Shown piece after piece: positions 42,357-52,121 of a stretch of DNA of 64,000 nt. The stretch covers positions 1 to 64,000 of the forward strand of contig JAEMGR010000020.1 of the NCBI GenBank assembly GCA_016458225.1. Direction: 5' to 3'. The translations under genes and the position numbers were made by a program. Each line of letters starts with the position of its first letter. The first letter of the stretch is position 1. The notes beneath the pieces are model-generated. The model searched no databases and was not told the DNA's origin. It saw only the letters and a program-made list of their open reading frames with translations. This DNA comes from Myxococcaceae bacterium JPH2 (GTDB taxonomy: Bacteria; Myxococcota; Myxococcia; Myxococcales; Myxococcaceae).

Positions 42357-43067
42357 CTAACGGCGCAGCAACACGTACACCGCTCCCTGGCCCCCGTCCT
42401 GAGGGCGTGCGGTGGCGAACGCGAGCACCATGCGGCCCACGCGCTTCTGCGAGAGCCATGACTTGAGGCCCTCCTTCAACACGGGAACCTCATTCTCCGA
42501 GTGCAGCCCCCGCCCATGGACGATGAGCACGCAGCGCTTGTTGGCGCGGCGACTGTCCGAAAGGAAGCGCTCCACCGCGTCACGCGCCGCGGTCTGCGTC
42601 AGGCCATGCAAGTCCAAGCGGCCCTGCACGGAGAAGTCTCCGCGGCGCAGCGCGCGCATCAGGTTGCGATCCAAGCCCGGCGACGCGCCCTCGATGAAGT
42701 CGTTCGAGTCCGCGATGTCGAACGTGCCTTCGCCCGCCACCATCTCGGAGAGCTGCGCGAGCGCCTCGGCGTTCTCGTCGATGATCTCCGGCAGGCGCGG
42801 GTTGGGCACCGGCGCCTCGCCGCGGTTGGAGATCTGCTGCACCCCATCCATGGCGGAGAAGAAGAGGGAGACGTCGTCGTCCTCCGGCCGAGGCTTCGCG
42901 GCCTTGGGCGCCTTGGGCGGTGCCTTGCGCTTCGCGGCCTCCTCGGCGGCCTGCTTCTGCTGGGCCTGCTTCGCCTCATCCTGAATGGACTTGATGGCGG
43001 ACTTGAAGGGGTTGTTCTGAAAACCCGCTTCCTTCTTGGGCGGCGGACCGCCTCGCTGCTTGCTCAT
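42357..43067 (-). CDS. Smr/MutS2-type endonuclease domain protein
   Basis: 236 aa. A charged, Lys/Ala-rich N-terminal half (AIKSIQDEAKQAQQKQAAEE) is followed by the Smr domain at about residues 150-236: LDLHGLTQTAARDAVERFL, with the LDLHG motif, then CVLIVHGRGLHS with the HGRG motif, ending AVYVLLRR. Smr domains bind and nick nucleic acid. Such stand-alone Smr proteins may act in DNA repair or RNA processing. It is probably cytoplasmic. Confidence 0.93.
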   Translation of the reverse strand: MSKQRGGPPPKKEAGFQNNPFKSAIKSIQDEAKQAQQKQAAEEAAKRKAPPKAPKAAKPRPEDDDVSLFFSAMDGVQQISNRGEAPVPNPRLPEIIDENAEALAQLSEMVAGEGTFDIADSNDFIEGASPGLDRNLMRALRRGDFSVQGRLDLHGLTQTAARDAVERFLSDSRRANKRCVLIVHGRGLHSENEVPVLKEGLKSWLSQKRVGRMVLAFATARPQDGGQGAVYVLLRR

Positions 43068-43093
43068 GGTCGTTCCCGGGTTCTATCGCGAGG

Positions 43094-43912
43094 CTACAGT
43101 CCGCGCAGCTTGCGGATTTCCTCATAGGCGTCGCGGATCTCCTGGAAGCGGTGGGCGGCCTGCTCGGCGGCCTGGGCGCCCTGGTGCGCGACCTTGTCCG
43201 GATGATGCGCGGCCGCGAGCCGGCGGAAGGTGCTCTTCACCTGGGAGTCGGTGGCTTCGGGCGTGAGGCCCAGCAGGGCGAAGTGCTCCAGGCCGTTGCC
43301 CAGATGCTGCGTGGCCAGCTCCTGGGCCGTGTCCTCGGGGATGTCCAGTCCTTCGGCCACGCGGCGCAGGGACTCTCGCTCCGAGCGCTGCAGCGGGCCA
43401 TCCGCGAGCGCCAGGTCATAGAGCGCATCGAGCAGCGCGTAGCGCTCGTCGTCGGACAGGTCCGCGCGGCACGCCTCGAGCGAGGCCTGGAGGTTCAGCG
43501 AGGCGGGGCGGCTGAGGAGGGCCTTGAGCTGGCGGCGGACGACCTCCATGTCCCGGGCATCCGCCTGCACGGTGGTCTCGAAGTGGCGGCGCACCTCGCG
43601 CACCTCCTCGCGGCGGACATCGCCATCCGCGCGGGCCACCTCGACGAAGAGGGCGCAGCGATGGCGGATCCACTCCGCGCGGGTGTCGTCCTCGCGCGTG
43701 TCCTCCCGCATCACGGCGTCTGAATCCACCACGGGGGGCGCGGGGAACTCTTCGAACAGCTCGGGGAGGTCGGGCGGGGGCGCGTGCTGCTCGTCATAGA
43801 CGTGGCCCGCGGCGAAGCCCCCGAGGATGCCGAGCACGATGGCCCACGGTCCGCCGACGAGCAGTCCGCCCACCAGGCCCACCATGACTCCCAGCACTTT
43901 TCCTGCGCCCAT
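43094..43912 (-). CDS. TerB and J-domain membrane-associated co-chaperone (DjlA-like)
   Basis: 272 aa. A Gly-rich hydrophobic N-terminus ([16 protein letters not shown], then [15 protein letters not shown]) gives one or two membrane segments. Residues of about 75-190 look like a TerB helical domain ([19 protein letters not shown] and [19 protein letters not shown]). A C-terminal J domain with intact HPD ([12 protein letters not shown]) follows. This arrangement is that of DjlA, an inner-membrane DnaK co-chaperone. It lies beside the Smr gene on the same strand. Confidence 0.9.
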   Translation of the reverse strand: MGAGKVLGVMVGLVGGLLVGGPWAIVLGILGGFAAGHVYDEQHAPPPDLPELFEEFPAPPVVDSDAVMREDTREDDTRAEWIRHRCALFVEVARADGDVRREEVREVRRHFETTVQADARDMEVVRRQLKALLSRPASLNLQASLEACRADLSDDERYALLDALYDLALADGPLQRSERESLRRVAEGLDIPEDTAQELATQHLGNGLEHFALLGLTPEATDSQVKSTFRRLAAAHHPDKVAHQGAQAAEQAAHRFQEIRDAYEEIRKLRGL

Positions 43913-43989
43913 GCGCGCGCGTCCCTCCCGGCGTGCCTCGGCAGTTTCGCCGTGGTTTCGCCGCAGTTTCTCATAGAGTCCGCCGAGCC

Positions 43990-44838
43990 ATGGCCCAGTT
44001 GATTGACGGAAGTGCGATCGCGGCGAAGGTGCGAGCGGAGGTGCGAGCCCGTGTCGACGCGCTCCGCGAGACGAAGGGGTTTGTTCCAGGGCTCGCGGTG
44101 GTGCGCGTGGGGGAGGACCCCGCGTCGCGCATCTACGTGAATGGCAAGAAGAAGGCCGCCGCCGAGGTGGGCTTCCAGTCCTGGGAGCTGCACCCGGACG
44201 CGGACATCACCCAGGACGCGCTGCTCGCGCTCGTGCGGCAGCTCAACGAGGACCCTCGGGTGCACGGCATCCTCGTGCAGTTGCCACTCCCCAAGCACCT
44301 GGATGCGGACGCCATCCTGGCCGCCGTGGCGCCGGAGAAGGATGTGGATGGCTTCCATCCGCTCAACGCGGGGAACCTGATGCTGGGCCGCCCCGGCACG
44401 CGCGCGTGCACGCCGCTGGGCGTGATGCGTTTGCTGGAGGAGGTTGGCTGCAATCCCGCCGGCAAGAAGGCGGTGGTGGTGGGCCGCAGCAACATCGTGG
44501 GCAAGCCGCAGGCGCTCCTGTTGCTCCAGCGCGACGCCACCGTGACGCTCTGCCACAGCAAGAGCGACCTTGTCCGCGAGGTGCCCCAGGCGGACATCCT
44601 CGTCGTCGCGGTGGGCGTGCCCGAGCTGATCCGCGGCGAGTGGATCAAACCCGGCGCCGTGGTCATCGACGTGGGCATGAACCGGCGCGCCGATGGGAAG
44701 CTCGTGGGCGATGTGGCGTTCGCCAGCGCTTCGGAGCGCGCCAGCTTCATCACCCCGGTGCCCGGTGGCGTGGGGCCGATGACCATCGCCATGCTGATGC
44801 GCAACACGCTCGACGCCGCCCTGCGCTCGGGGAAGTGA
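43990..44838 (+). CDS. folD: Methylenetetrahydrofolate dehydrogenase/cyclohydrolase
   Basis: 282 aa from the ATG at 43990. Bifunctional enzyme that interconverts 5,10-methylene-THF and 10-formyl-THF, with [24 protein letters not shown] contains the Lys of the active site, [12 protein letters not shown] follows, then [17 protein letters not shown] and the terminal [17 protein letters not shown], all FolD signatures. Size is typical. The metF and gcv genes 1.7-8 kb away share its one-carbon pathway. Confidence 0.97.
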   Translation: MAQLIDGSAIAAKVRAEVRARVDALRETKGFVPGLAVVRVGEDPASRIYVNGKKKAAAEVGFQSWELHPDADITQDALLALVRQLNEDPRVHGILVQLPLPKHLDADAILAAVAPEKDVDGFHPLNAGNLMLGRPGTRACTPLGVMRLLEEVGCNPAGKKAVVVGRSNIVGKPQALLLLQRDATVTLCHSKSDLVREVPQADILVVAVGVPELIRGEWIKPGAVVIDVGMNRRADGKLVGDVAFASASERASFITPVPGGVGPMTIAMLMRNTLDAALRSGK

Positions 44839-44859
44839 GGGCGGCGCCGGGGCGGAACG

Positions 44860-45147
44860 TCAGTCCATCGGACAGACGATGGCGCCGCCGTGGCCCGAAC
44901 AGACGTCGCGGTTGATGCACCAGCCATCCGGCGTGTTCCACGCGTACATGATGATGCCGTCGCCGCATCGCAAGTACTGCGAACTCACGATGCAATCCGT
45001 GGCGGGATCGCAGTCCGGGTAGGCCTGCGCGGAGACGGGCCGCTCGTCGCGGGGGGCGCTCTCTTCATCCAGGGGAGCACCACAGGCAGCAAGCGCGAAG
45101 GCGGAGAACATCACGACGAACGTCTTCCTGCGGAGGACCTTCTTCAT
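44860..45147 (-). CDS. Small Cys-rich lipoprotein
   Basis: 95 aa from the ATG at 45147 (AGGAG 8 bases upstream). The signal FVVMFSAFALAAC ends in a good lipobox. The mature part is acidic, then has six cysteines (PDC, TDC, LRC, GWC, DVC, IVC), enough for three disulfides in an exported protein. It is probably outer-membrane anchored. No recognisable domain; it may be one of many lineage-specific lipoproteins. Confidence 0.7.
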   Translation of the reverse strand: MKKVLRRKTFVVMFSAFALAACGAPLDEESAPRDERPVSAQAYPDCDPATDCIVSSQYLRCGDGIIMYAWNTPDGWCINRDVCSGHGGAIVCPMD

Positions 45148-45328
45148 GGGCATGGCTCCTGGTACGCACGCGGCGCAAGGAATGCGCTCGGGCATCGCGC
45201 ATGATGCCGCCCCTCACTGGACGAGCGACAGCACGTAGCGCGTGCGCACCGGGGGGCAACCCACCGGTTTGGCCAGACACCTGAAGCGCGCCGCGCGTGG
45301 GCTCATGCGAGCCTGACGCGCCGCGGCC

Positions 45329-45943
45329 TCATTCCCACGACATCGAATAGTCGCAGTCGAGCAGTCCGGTCGCCTTGCCGTGCACCATGGGGCTCTGGGT
45401 GCCGATGGCCTCCAGCACCGCCTGGAGCACACCCTCGTGGTAGGTGTGCGGCATGAAGTCGCGCGCCACGCGCAGGCACCCGCTGGAGGGCCCGCTCCAC
45501 GTGACGTGGCGCTCGCCATAGCTCACCACGGTGCGATAGCCAGACGGCAGGTTCGTCACCAGACGTCTCGGGTCCGACGCGGCGAGCATCAAGAAGCTGC
45601 GCCCCACCAGCGAGGACAGGAAGTCCGAGGTCGCCTGCGCCCCAATCGCTCGCATCGCGCGATCAAACCCGCCCTTGCGAGGCGCCAACATCGACGCGGC
45701 GCGGAACGACATGTGCAGGAATGCCGCCACGGGATACATGAGGAAGGGCACGAAGCGCCGCTCCCCCGTGCATGCGAGACATTCCTCCGCGGCCTCGATG
45801 CCCACCGAGTTGCGGATGACCTCGAGGACCCCGAGGAAGAACATGCCTCGGACCCGGTCCTCGGGTGTCGTCAACGCCCACCGCATCTGCAGTTCTTCGG
45901 CCGGCCCGCTGCTGACGGCTCTCCGGGCTGCATAGACTGTCAT
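45329..45943 (-). CDS. TIGR02265/DUF2378 family protein, myxobacterial paralogue
   Basis: 204 aa. The sequence EDRVRGMFFLGVLEVIRN and RRFVPFLMYPVAAFLHMSFRAASML, with later GYRTVVSYGERHVTWSG, matches the expanded TIGR02265 (DUF2378) family described in Myxococcus xanthus. Members are single-domain proteins of about 180-200 aa with a fold resembling heme-NO-binding or chemoreceptor-like sensory domains. The biochemical role is not established. It has no signal peptide, and it has no obvious operon partner. Confidence 0.8.
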   Translation of the reverse strand: MTVYAARRAVSSGPAEELQMRWALTTPEDRVRGMFFLGVLEVIRNSVGIEAAEECLACTGERRFVPFLMYPVAAFLHMSFRAASMLAPRKGGFDRAMRAIGAQATSDFLSSLVGRSFLMLAASDPRRLVTNLPSGYRTVVSYGERHVTWSGPSSGCLRVARDFMPHTYHEGVLQAVLEAIGTQSPMVHGKATGLLDCDYSMSWE

Positions 45944-46142
45944 GAACCCATCCCCGAGATGAGGGCGGAGCGCTCACGTCACGACACATCGCCGTGGGGA
46001 GCGCCTCGCCGGGCCTCACGAACCAGACAGGGATAGTAGGGACGACCTTTTCGTGATGACTGTGATTCGTCTCGGACGGAGGTGCGTGAAGGCTGTCTTT
46101 GCCCAGACGTTCTCCGCCATCCGCCCGAGAGGCGCCCAGGAC
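45944..46142. other. 199-bp gap, no coding feature seen
   Basis: Upstream of the leftward TIGR02265 gene and downstream of the metF-linked gene. I see no clear terminator and no ORF with coding character here. Confidence 0.4.
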
Positions 46143-46565
46143 TCAGGGCGAGAACGCCTGACGCACACCCTCACGGCGCAGGGTGAACAGCATCCACACC
46201 GCCACCGGAGTGGCCGCGAAGCACACGGGGAAGGTGGGGAAGATGGCGGTGATGGCGCCCACGGTGGCCAGCCCGTACCCCTTCAGGCGCATGGCACTCA
46301 GCGCGCCCCAGATGGAGAGGGTGCCGCAGATGAGCCCCACCAACACCGTGAGCACGAAGTACCACGACAGCGTGAACATGGACGGGTCCGTGCCCTGCTG
46401 CGCGAAGGGGGAGGGGATGTGCAGCGCGAACAACACCACCTGCAAGACATTGTAGAAGATGGACAGCGTCCCCACGCACATGAGGAAGAAGGCGGGCGGC
46501 CTCACCATGTTGAGGAACTTGGTGCGCGGATCGTCCGATTGAAGCTGCAGGCCCGGACCGCTCAT
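46143..46565 (-). CDS. Small integral membrane protein coupled to metF
   Basis: 140 aa from the ATG at 46565, which overlaps the metF stop by four bases (ATGA). Three to four membrane helices: AFFLMCVGTLSIFYNVLQVVLFAL, YFVLTVLVGLICGTLSIWGAL and FPVCFAATPVAVWMLF. The layout resembles small DUF-type membrane proteins; I do not recognise it. The tight overlap with metF implies cotranslation and a linked, but unknown, job. Confidence 0.75.
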   Translation of the reverse strand: MSGPGLQLQSDDPRTKFLNMVRPPAFFLMCVGTLSIFYNVLQVVLFALHIPSPFAQQGTDPSMFTLSWYFVLTVLVGLICGTLSIWGALSAMRLKGYGLATVGAITAIFPTFPVCFAATPVAVWMLFTLRREGVRQAFSP

Positions 46566-47434
46566 GAGCGAGCCCTCAGCGCGCTCACGATCATCCGCGT
46601 CGCCGGTGACTTGTTGAGGGTGTAGAAGTGCAGCCCCGGCACCCCGCGCGACAGCAGCTCCATGCACTGCACCGTCGCGTGCGCCACGCCGAGCTGCACC
46701 AACGCGTCGGGTTGATCCTTCACGCGCTCCAGCTGCAGCGCCAGCCGCATGGGGACCGTCGCGCCGCACATCCGCGTGAAGCGCTGCACCTGCTCGTAGT
46801 TGGTGATGGGCATGATGCCGGGGACGATGGGGACGTTGATGCCCACGCGTCGCGCCCGCTCCACGAAGTCGAAATAGAACGCGTTGTCGAAGAAGAGCTG
46901 CGTCACCACGAAGTCCAAGCCCGCGTCGACCTTCGCCTTGAGGTGCTTCAGGTCCTCGTCGCGCGAGCTGGTCTCCGGGTGCCCCTCCGGATAGCACGCA
47001 CCTCCCAGGCAGAAGTTGAAATCCTCTTCTTGGATGAATTGGACCAGCTCTTCGGCGTAGCGGAAGCCGCCCGCGGTGGGCTCGTACGCGGTCTGCCCTT
47101 GCGGCGGATCCCCGCGCAGCACCAACACGTTCTCCACCTTTGACGCGGCAAGCCGTCCGAGCAGATCACGCAGTTCGTCACGCGTGTGTCCCACGCAGGT
47201 CAGGTGGGCCATCGCCTCGATGCCGGTCTGTTGCTTGATGCGCGTGACGAGCTCCACCGTCCGGTCGCGCGTGCTGCCGCCCGCTCCATACGTCACCGAG
47301 ACGAAGCCCGGCTCCAGCGGCGCCAGGTCCTCCAGCGTCCGCAGCAACGAGGCCACGCCCTCGTCTGTCTTCGGTGGGAAGAACTCGAACGAGAAGCACG
47401 GCTGGGACGGATTCAACCGATTACGAATCTTCAT
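46562..47434 (-). CDS. metF: Methylenetetrahydrofolate reductase
   Basis: 290 aa. It reduces 5,10-methylene-THF to 5-methyl-THF, feeding methionine synthesis. The pattern CFSFEFFPPKTDEGV, VSVTYGAGGSTRDRT with the FAD-binding region, AHLTCVGHT, LVLRGDPP and FIVTQLFFD-type segment FVVTQLFFDNAFY are MetF hallmarks. It is divergent from gcvT, with only 94 bases between, so the region could hold two promoters. Next on the same strand is the small membrane protein gene. Confidence 0.97.
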   Translation of the reverse strand: MKIRNRLNPSQPCFSFEFFPPKTDEGVASLLRTLEDLAPLEPGFVSVTYGAGGSTRDRTVELVTRIKQQTGIEAMAHLTCVGHTRDELRDLLGRLAASKVENVLVLRGDPPQGQTAYEPTAGGFRYAEELVQFIQEEDFNFCLGGACYPEGHPETSSRDEDLKHLKAKVDAGLDFVVTQLFFDNAFYFDFVERARRVGINVPIVPGIMPITNYEQVQRFTRMCGATVPMRLALQLERVKDQPDALVQLGVAHATVQCMELLSRGVPGLHFYTLNKSPATRMIVSALRARS

Positions 47435-47466
47435 GTCAGGACCAGTGTAGACCGTCCCCGACGGCC

Positions 47467-47494
47467 TTGATTGGAGAAGGTGCGCGGCTATAGT
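47467..47494 (+). promoter_or_regulatory. Candidate promoter of the gcvTHP operon
   Basis: TTGATT at 47467-47472, 16-base spacer, TATAGT at 47489-47494, 34 bases before the gcvT start. A GC-rich hairpin can form around the -10 box (GCGCGG with CCGCGC). Confidence 0.5.
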
Positions 47495-47528
47495 CCGCGC
47501 GCCTTTCCACCCCCTTCAGGAGAAGAAG

Positions 47529-48614
47529 ATGGCCCGGCGTACGCCCCTCAATGAGGCCCACCGCAAGCTGGGGGCCCGGATGGTCGACTTCGCGGGATGG
47601 GACATGCCGGTGCAGTACTCGTCGGTCATCGCGGAGCACGAGGCGGTGCGCACCGCCGTCGGCCTCTTCGACGTCTCGCACATGGGGGAGATCGAGTTCA
47701 ACGGCCCCGGTGCCCTGCAGACCGTCAATCGACTCATCTCCAACGATCTCGCCCGCTGCGCGGACGGCCAGGCGGTCTACGCCGGCCTGCTCAACGACCA
47801 GGGCGGCTTCGTCGACGACATCGTCGTCTATCGCTTCAGCCCCGAGCGCATCCTCATCTGCGTCAACGCGAGCAACCGCGACAAGGACTTCGCCTGGATG
47901 CGCGAGCGCGCCCAGGGCGTCCAGCCGGTGGACCGCGGAGATGACTTCGCGCAGATCGCCGTGCAGGGACCCAAGGCCCCCGGGCTCGTGCAGCGCCTCA
48001 CCCGCGTGGACCTGTCTCGCATTGGCACCTACCGCTTCGCCGAGGGCGAGGTCGCGGGCGTCAAGTGCATCGTGTCCCGCACGGGCTACACGGGCGAGGA
48101 CGGCTTCGAGCTGTACTGCCCGCCCGATGCCGCGGAGAAGCTGTGGAACGCGCTGCTCGCCGAGGGACAGGCGGACGGCGTGAAGCCCGCCGGTCTGGGC
48201 GCGCGCGACTCGCTGCGCACCGAGATGAAGTACGCGCTCTACGGCAATGACATCGACGACGCCCACACCGCGCTGGAGGCGGGGCTCGGGTGGATCGTCA
48301 AGCTGGACAAGCCCGAGGGCTTCATCGGGAAGGACGCGCTCGTGGCGCAGAAGGCCGCGGGCGTGAAGCGCAAGCTCGTGGGCTTCGAGATCACCGGCAG
48401 CGGCATCCCGCGCCACGGCTACGCCATCCACAAGGACGGCAGCCCGGTGGGCGAGGTGACCAGCGGCACGCAGGGTCCGACCGTGAAGAAGCCCATCGGC
48501 ATGGGCTACGTGCCCACCGAGCTGGCGGCCGAGGGCTCCACCTTCGACGTGGACATCCGTGGACGCGCCGTGCCGGCGGTGGTGGTGAAGACCCCTTTCC
48601 TGAAGAAGTCCTGA
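47529..48614 (+). CDS. gcvT: Aminomethyltransferase (glycine cleavage T-protein)
   Basis: 361 aa, start preceded by AGGAGAAG. Transfers the methylene group from the H-protein aminomethyl-lipoyl arm to THF, with release of ammonia. [25 protein letters not shown] and [16 protein letters not shown] are typical. Later, [19 protein letters not shown] and the RLLSGGG-like [16 protein letters not shown] complete the fold. The length matches GcvT, and gcvH follows 40 bases downstream. Confidence 0.97.
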   Translation: MARRTPLNEAHRKLGARMVDFAGWDMPVQYSSVIAEHEAVRTAVGLFDVSHMGEIEFNGPGALQTVNRLISNDLARCADGQAVYAGLLNDQGGFVDDIVVYRFSPERILICVNASNRDKDFAWMRERAQGVQPVDRGDDFAQIAVQGPKAPGLVQRLTRVDLSRIGTYRFAEGEVAGVKCIVSRTGYTGEDGFELYCPPDAAEKLWNALLAEGQADGVKPAGLGARDSLRTEMKYALYGNDIDDAHTALEAGLGWIVKLDKPEGFIGKDALVAQKAAGVKRKLVGFEITGSGIPRHGYAIHKDGSPVGEVTSGTQGPTVKKPIGMGYVPTELAAEGSTFDVDIRGRAVPAVVVKTPFLKKS

Positions 48615-48654
48615 GACCCCTTTTCAGACCCCAGGCATCCCGAGGTTCATCGAC

Positions 48655-49044
48655 ATGTCCGAGAAGATTCCGAGCGAGCTGAAGTACACCCAGGAGCACG
48701 AGTGGGCCCGCCTCCAGGGCTCGAGCGCCGTGGTGGGCGTCACGGACCACGCCCAGGGCTCCCTGGGTGACGTGGTCTACGTGGAGCTGCCCAAGGTGGG
48801 CGCCACCCTCACCAAGGGCAAGCAGTTCGGCGTCATCGAGTCCACCAAGGCGGTGTCCGAGCTGTACGCCCCGCTCTCCGGCAAGGTCCTCAAGGTGAAC
48901 GCGGCGCTGAGCGACAACCCCACCCACATCAACACGGACCCCTACGGCGACGGGTGGATTGTCGAGCTCGAGCTGACGGACACCCAGGAAGTGAGCGGGC
49001 TCCTGTCCGCCGAGGCGTACGCCGACCTGCTGAAGAACGCGTAG
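48655..49044 (+). CDS. gcvH: Glycine cleavage H-protein
   Basis: 129 aa lipoyl carrier. The lipoylated lysine is K65 in the segment GVIESTKAVSELYAPLSG. IPSELKYTQEHEWARLQGSS at the start and YADLLK at the end are typical. It shuttles the aminomethyl group between the P, T and L proteins. It lies between gcvT and gcvP in the operon. Confidence 0.97.
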   Translation: MSEKIPSELKYTQEHEWARLQGSSAVVGVTDHAQGSLGDVVYVELPKVGATLTKGKQFGVIESTKAVSELYAPLSGKVLKVNAALSDNPTHINTDPYGDGWIVELELTDTQEVSGLLSAEAYADLLKNA

Positions 49045-49096
49045 CAGTGAACCGGGGCGGCCTGGGTGTTAGGGACGCTCCCTGATTTCGGAACGC

Positions 49097-52042
49097 GTGT
49101 CGGATACCGACACCTTCGACTCGAACGCGAGCCTTCCCACCATGTCCTTGAATTGGAAGTACCAGGAGCCCTTCGCTGGTCGTCACATCGGTCCGGATGC
49201 CCGGGCGCTCCAGCAGATGCTGGCCACGCTCGGCGTGGACTCGATTGACGCCATCATCGAGCAGACCGTGCCTTCGGCCATCCGCGCGGCAGGTCCGCTG
49301 CGGTTGCCGTCGGGGCGTGCTGAGTCCGAGGTGCTCGCGCAGCTCGAGGGCATCGCCGCGAAGAACCAGGTCTTCAAGTCGTTCATCGGGATGGGCTACC
49401 ACGACACCCACACCCCGAACGTCATCCTGCGCAACATCTTCCAGAACCCGGGCTGGTACACCCAGTACACGCCCTATCAGGCGGAGATCGCGCAGGGGCG
49501 TCTGGAGGCGCTGCTCAACTTCCAGACGATGGTGATGGACCTGACGGGCATGGAGGTGGCCAACGCCTCGCTGCTCGACGAGGGCACCGCCGCCGCCGAG
49601 GCCATGTCCCTGTCGCTGCACGGCAAGGGCGACGTGGCGGGCGGGGCGTTCTTCGTCTCCGAGGCCTGTCATCCACAGACGGTCGATGTCGTGCGCACCC
49701 GCGCCCAGCCGCTGGGCGTCGAGGTGGTCGTGGGGGACCACCGCACGGTGGACCTGGCGTCGCGGCCCTTCGTGGGCGCGCTGGTGCAGTACCCGGCCAC
49801 GGACGGCGCGGTGCATGACTACCGCGCGTTCGGTGAGAAGGTGCACGCGGCGGGCGCGATGTTCATCGTCGCGGCGGATCTGCTGAGCCTCGCGCTCCTG
49901 ACGCCGCCGGGCGAGTTCGGCGCGGACGTGGTGGTGGGCAGCGCGCAGCGGCTGGGCGTGCCCATGGGGTACGGCGGTCCGCACGCGGCCTACTTCGCCA
50001 CGAAGAACGCCTTCACGCGCATCATGCCGGGCCGGCTCATCGGCGTGTCCGAGGACGCGCAGGGCCGCCCCGCGCTGCGCATGGCGCTCCAGACGCGCGA
50101 GCAGCACATCCGCCGCGAGAAGGCGACGAGCAACATCTGCACCGCGCAGGTTCTGCTCGCGGTCATGGCCGGCATGTACGCCGTCTACCATGGGCCCCAG
50201 GGCTTCAAGTCCATCGCGGAGCGCGTGCACGGCCTCACGGCGTTGCTCGCGGCGGGCCTGACGAAGCTGGGGCTGAAGCCGCGGCATGAGCAGTTCTTCG
50301 ACACGCTGCGCGTGGAGCTGACGCCCGCGCAGGTCCGCGGCGTGCTCGCGGCCGCCGAGGCGGGCCGGATGAACTTCCGCCGCATCGACGACAAGTCGGT
50401 GGGCGTGACGCTGGACGAGACCACGCGTCCGTCAGACGTGGAGGAGATCCTGGCCGCGTTCGTCACGGGCACGGGCAAGTCCGCCTCGGTGTCCCTGGAG
50501 GACGTGGGCGCCGCGCTGGAGAGCCCGATCGAGTCGGGCCTGCGGCGCAAGAGCGCGTACCTCACGCACCCTGTCTTCAACACGTACCACTCCGAGACGG
50601 AGATGCTGCGGTACATCAAGCGGCTGGAGGCGAAGGACCTCTCGCTGACGCACTCGATGATTCCGCTGGGCAGCTGCACCATGAAGCTCAACGCCACCGC
50701 GGAGATGATCCCGGTGACGTGGCCTCAGTTCAGCAAGCTCCACCCGTTCGCGCCCACGTCGCAGGCGGCCGGCTACAAGGTCATCTTCGAGCAGCTGGAG
50801 CACGCGCTCGCGCAGGTGACGGGCTTCGCGGGCACGTCGCTGCAGCCCAACGCGGGCAGCCAGGGGGAGTACGCGGGCCTGCTCGTCATCCGCGCCTACC
50901 ACCAGGCGCGCGGGCAGGGGCACCGCGACGTGTGCCTCATCCCGTCCTCGGCGCACGGCACCAACCCCGCGTCGGCGGTGATGGCCGGCTACCAGGTCGT
51001 CGTCACCAAGTGCGATGACAACGGCAACATCGACCTGGCGGACCTGCGCGCCAAGGCGGACGCGCACAAGGACAAGCTCGCGGCGCTGATGGTGACGTAC
51101 CCGTCCACCCACGGCGTGTTCGAGGAGGAGATCAAGGAGATCTGCTCCATCGTCCACGAGCGCGGCGGTCAGGTGTACATGGACGGCGCGAACCTCAACG
51201 CGCAGGTGGGCCTCACCGCGCCGGGCCTGATTGGCGCGGACGTGTGCCACATCAACCTGCACAAGACGTTCTGCATCCCGCACGGCGGTGGCGGCCCGGG
51301 CATGGGCCCCATCTGCGTGGCGAGCCACCTGGTGAAGTTCCTCCCCGGCCACCCGGTCATCCAGACGGGCGGGGCGGAGGGCATCGGCGCCATCTCCGCG
51401 GCGCCGTGGGGCAGTGCCAGCATCCTGCTCATCTCGTGGATGTACATGCAGATGATGGGCGGCGAGGGCCTCACCCAGGCCACGCGCATGGCCATCCTCA
51501 ACGCCAACTACGTGGCCCACCGACTCCAGCCGCACTACCCGGTGCTGTACCGGGGCAAGCAGAGCCGCGTGGCGCACGAGTGCATCGTGGACCTGCGCCA
51601 CCTGAAGAAGACGGCCGGCGTCGAGGTGGAGGACGTGGCCAAGCGCCTCATGGACTACGGCTTCCACGCTCCCACGGTGTCGTTCCCCGTGGCGGGCACG
51701 CTGATGATCGAGCCGACGGAGAGCGAGTCCAAGGCCGAGCTGGATCGCTTCTGCGACGCGATGATCTCCATCCGCCAGGAGATTCGGGACATCGAGGAGG
51801 GCCGCGCGCCCAAGGACAACAACGTCCTGAAGAACGCGCCGCACACGGCCCGCGTCCTCACCGCGCCGGAGTGGAACCGGCCGTACACGCGCGACCAGGC
51901 CGTGTTCCCGGCCCCGTGGGTGCGCGACAACAAGTTCTGGCCCACGGTGGGCCGCCTGAACAACGTGCTGGGTGACCGCAAGCTCGTGTGCTCGTGCCCT
52001 CCCATGGAGGACTACATGACGCCGGAGCCCAAGGGCGCCTGA
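49097..52042 (+). CDS. gcvP: Glycine dehydrogenase (decarboxylating), P-protein
   Basis: 981 aa if it begins at the GTG at 49097, or 966 aa from the ATG at 49142. Neither start has a strong ribosome-binding site. The sequence [21 protein letters not shown] is the usual N-terminus. The single long chain holds both halves, as in the proteobacterial homodimeric P-protein. The PLP-binding lysine is near residue 723 in [15 protein letters not shown]. It decarboxylates glycine and loads the aminomethyl group on the H-protein. Confidence 0.97.
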   Translation: MSDTDTFDSNASLPTMSLNWKYQEPFAGRHIGPDARALQQMLATLGVDSIDAIIEQTVPSAIRAAGPLRLPSGRAESEVLAQLEGIAAKNQVFKSFIGMGYHDTHTPNVILRNIFQNPGWYTQYTPYQAEIAQGRLEALLNFQTMVMDLTGMEVANASLLDEGTAAAEAMSLSLHGKGDVAGGAFFVSEACHPQTVDVVRTRAQPLGVEVVVGDHRTVDLASRPFVGALVQYPATDGAVHDYRAFGEKVHAAGAMFIVAADLLSLALLTPPGEFGADVVVGSAQRLGVPMGYGGPHAAYFATKNAFTRIMPGRLIGVSEDAQGRPALRMALQTREQHIRREKATSNICTAQVLLAVMAGMYAVYHGPQGFKSIAERVHGLTALLAAGLTKLGLKPRHEQFFDTLRVELTPAQVRGVLAAAEAGRMNFRRIDDKSVGVTLDETTRPSDVEEILAAFVTGTGKSASVSLEDVGAALESPIESGLRRKSAYLTHPVFNTYHSETEMLRYIKRLEAKDLSLTHSMIPLGSCTMKLNATAEMIPVTWPQFSKLHPFAPTSQAAGYKVIFEQLEHALAQVTGFAGTSLQPNAGSQGEYAGLLVIRAYHQARGQGHRDVCLIPSSAHGTNPASAVMAGYQVVVTKCDDNGNIDLADLRAKADAHKDKLAALMVTYPSTHGVFEEEIKEICSIVHERGGQVYMDGANLNAQVGLTAPGLIGADVCHINLHKTFCIPHGGGGPGMGPICVASHLVKFLPGHPVIQTGGAEGIGAISAAPWGSASILLISWMYMQMMGGEGLTQATRMAILNANYVAHRLQPHYPVLYRGKQSRVAHECIVDLRHLKKTAGVEVEDVAKRLMDYGFHAPTVSFPVAGTLMIEPTESESKAELDRFCDAMISIRQEIRDIEEGRAPKDNNVLKNAPHTARVLTAPEWNRPYTRDQAVFPAPWVRDNKFWPTVGRLNNVLGDRKLVCSCPPMEDYMTPEPKGA

Positions 52043-52069
52043 GCGCCGTCCGCACCGTGACGTGACGAG

Positions 52070-52099
52070 GGCCGTCTCCCGCTCGCGTGGGAGGCGGCC
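52070..52099. terminator. Convergent hairpin after gcvP
   Basis: Arms 52070-52080 and 52089-52099 pair over 11 bp with one wobble around an 8-base loop, midway between two convergent genes. There is no U-tract, so it may act in both directions or only stabilise transcripts. Confidence 0.55.
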
Positions 52100-52121
52100 T
52101 TCGTGTTGAAGGGCCTTGTGC

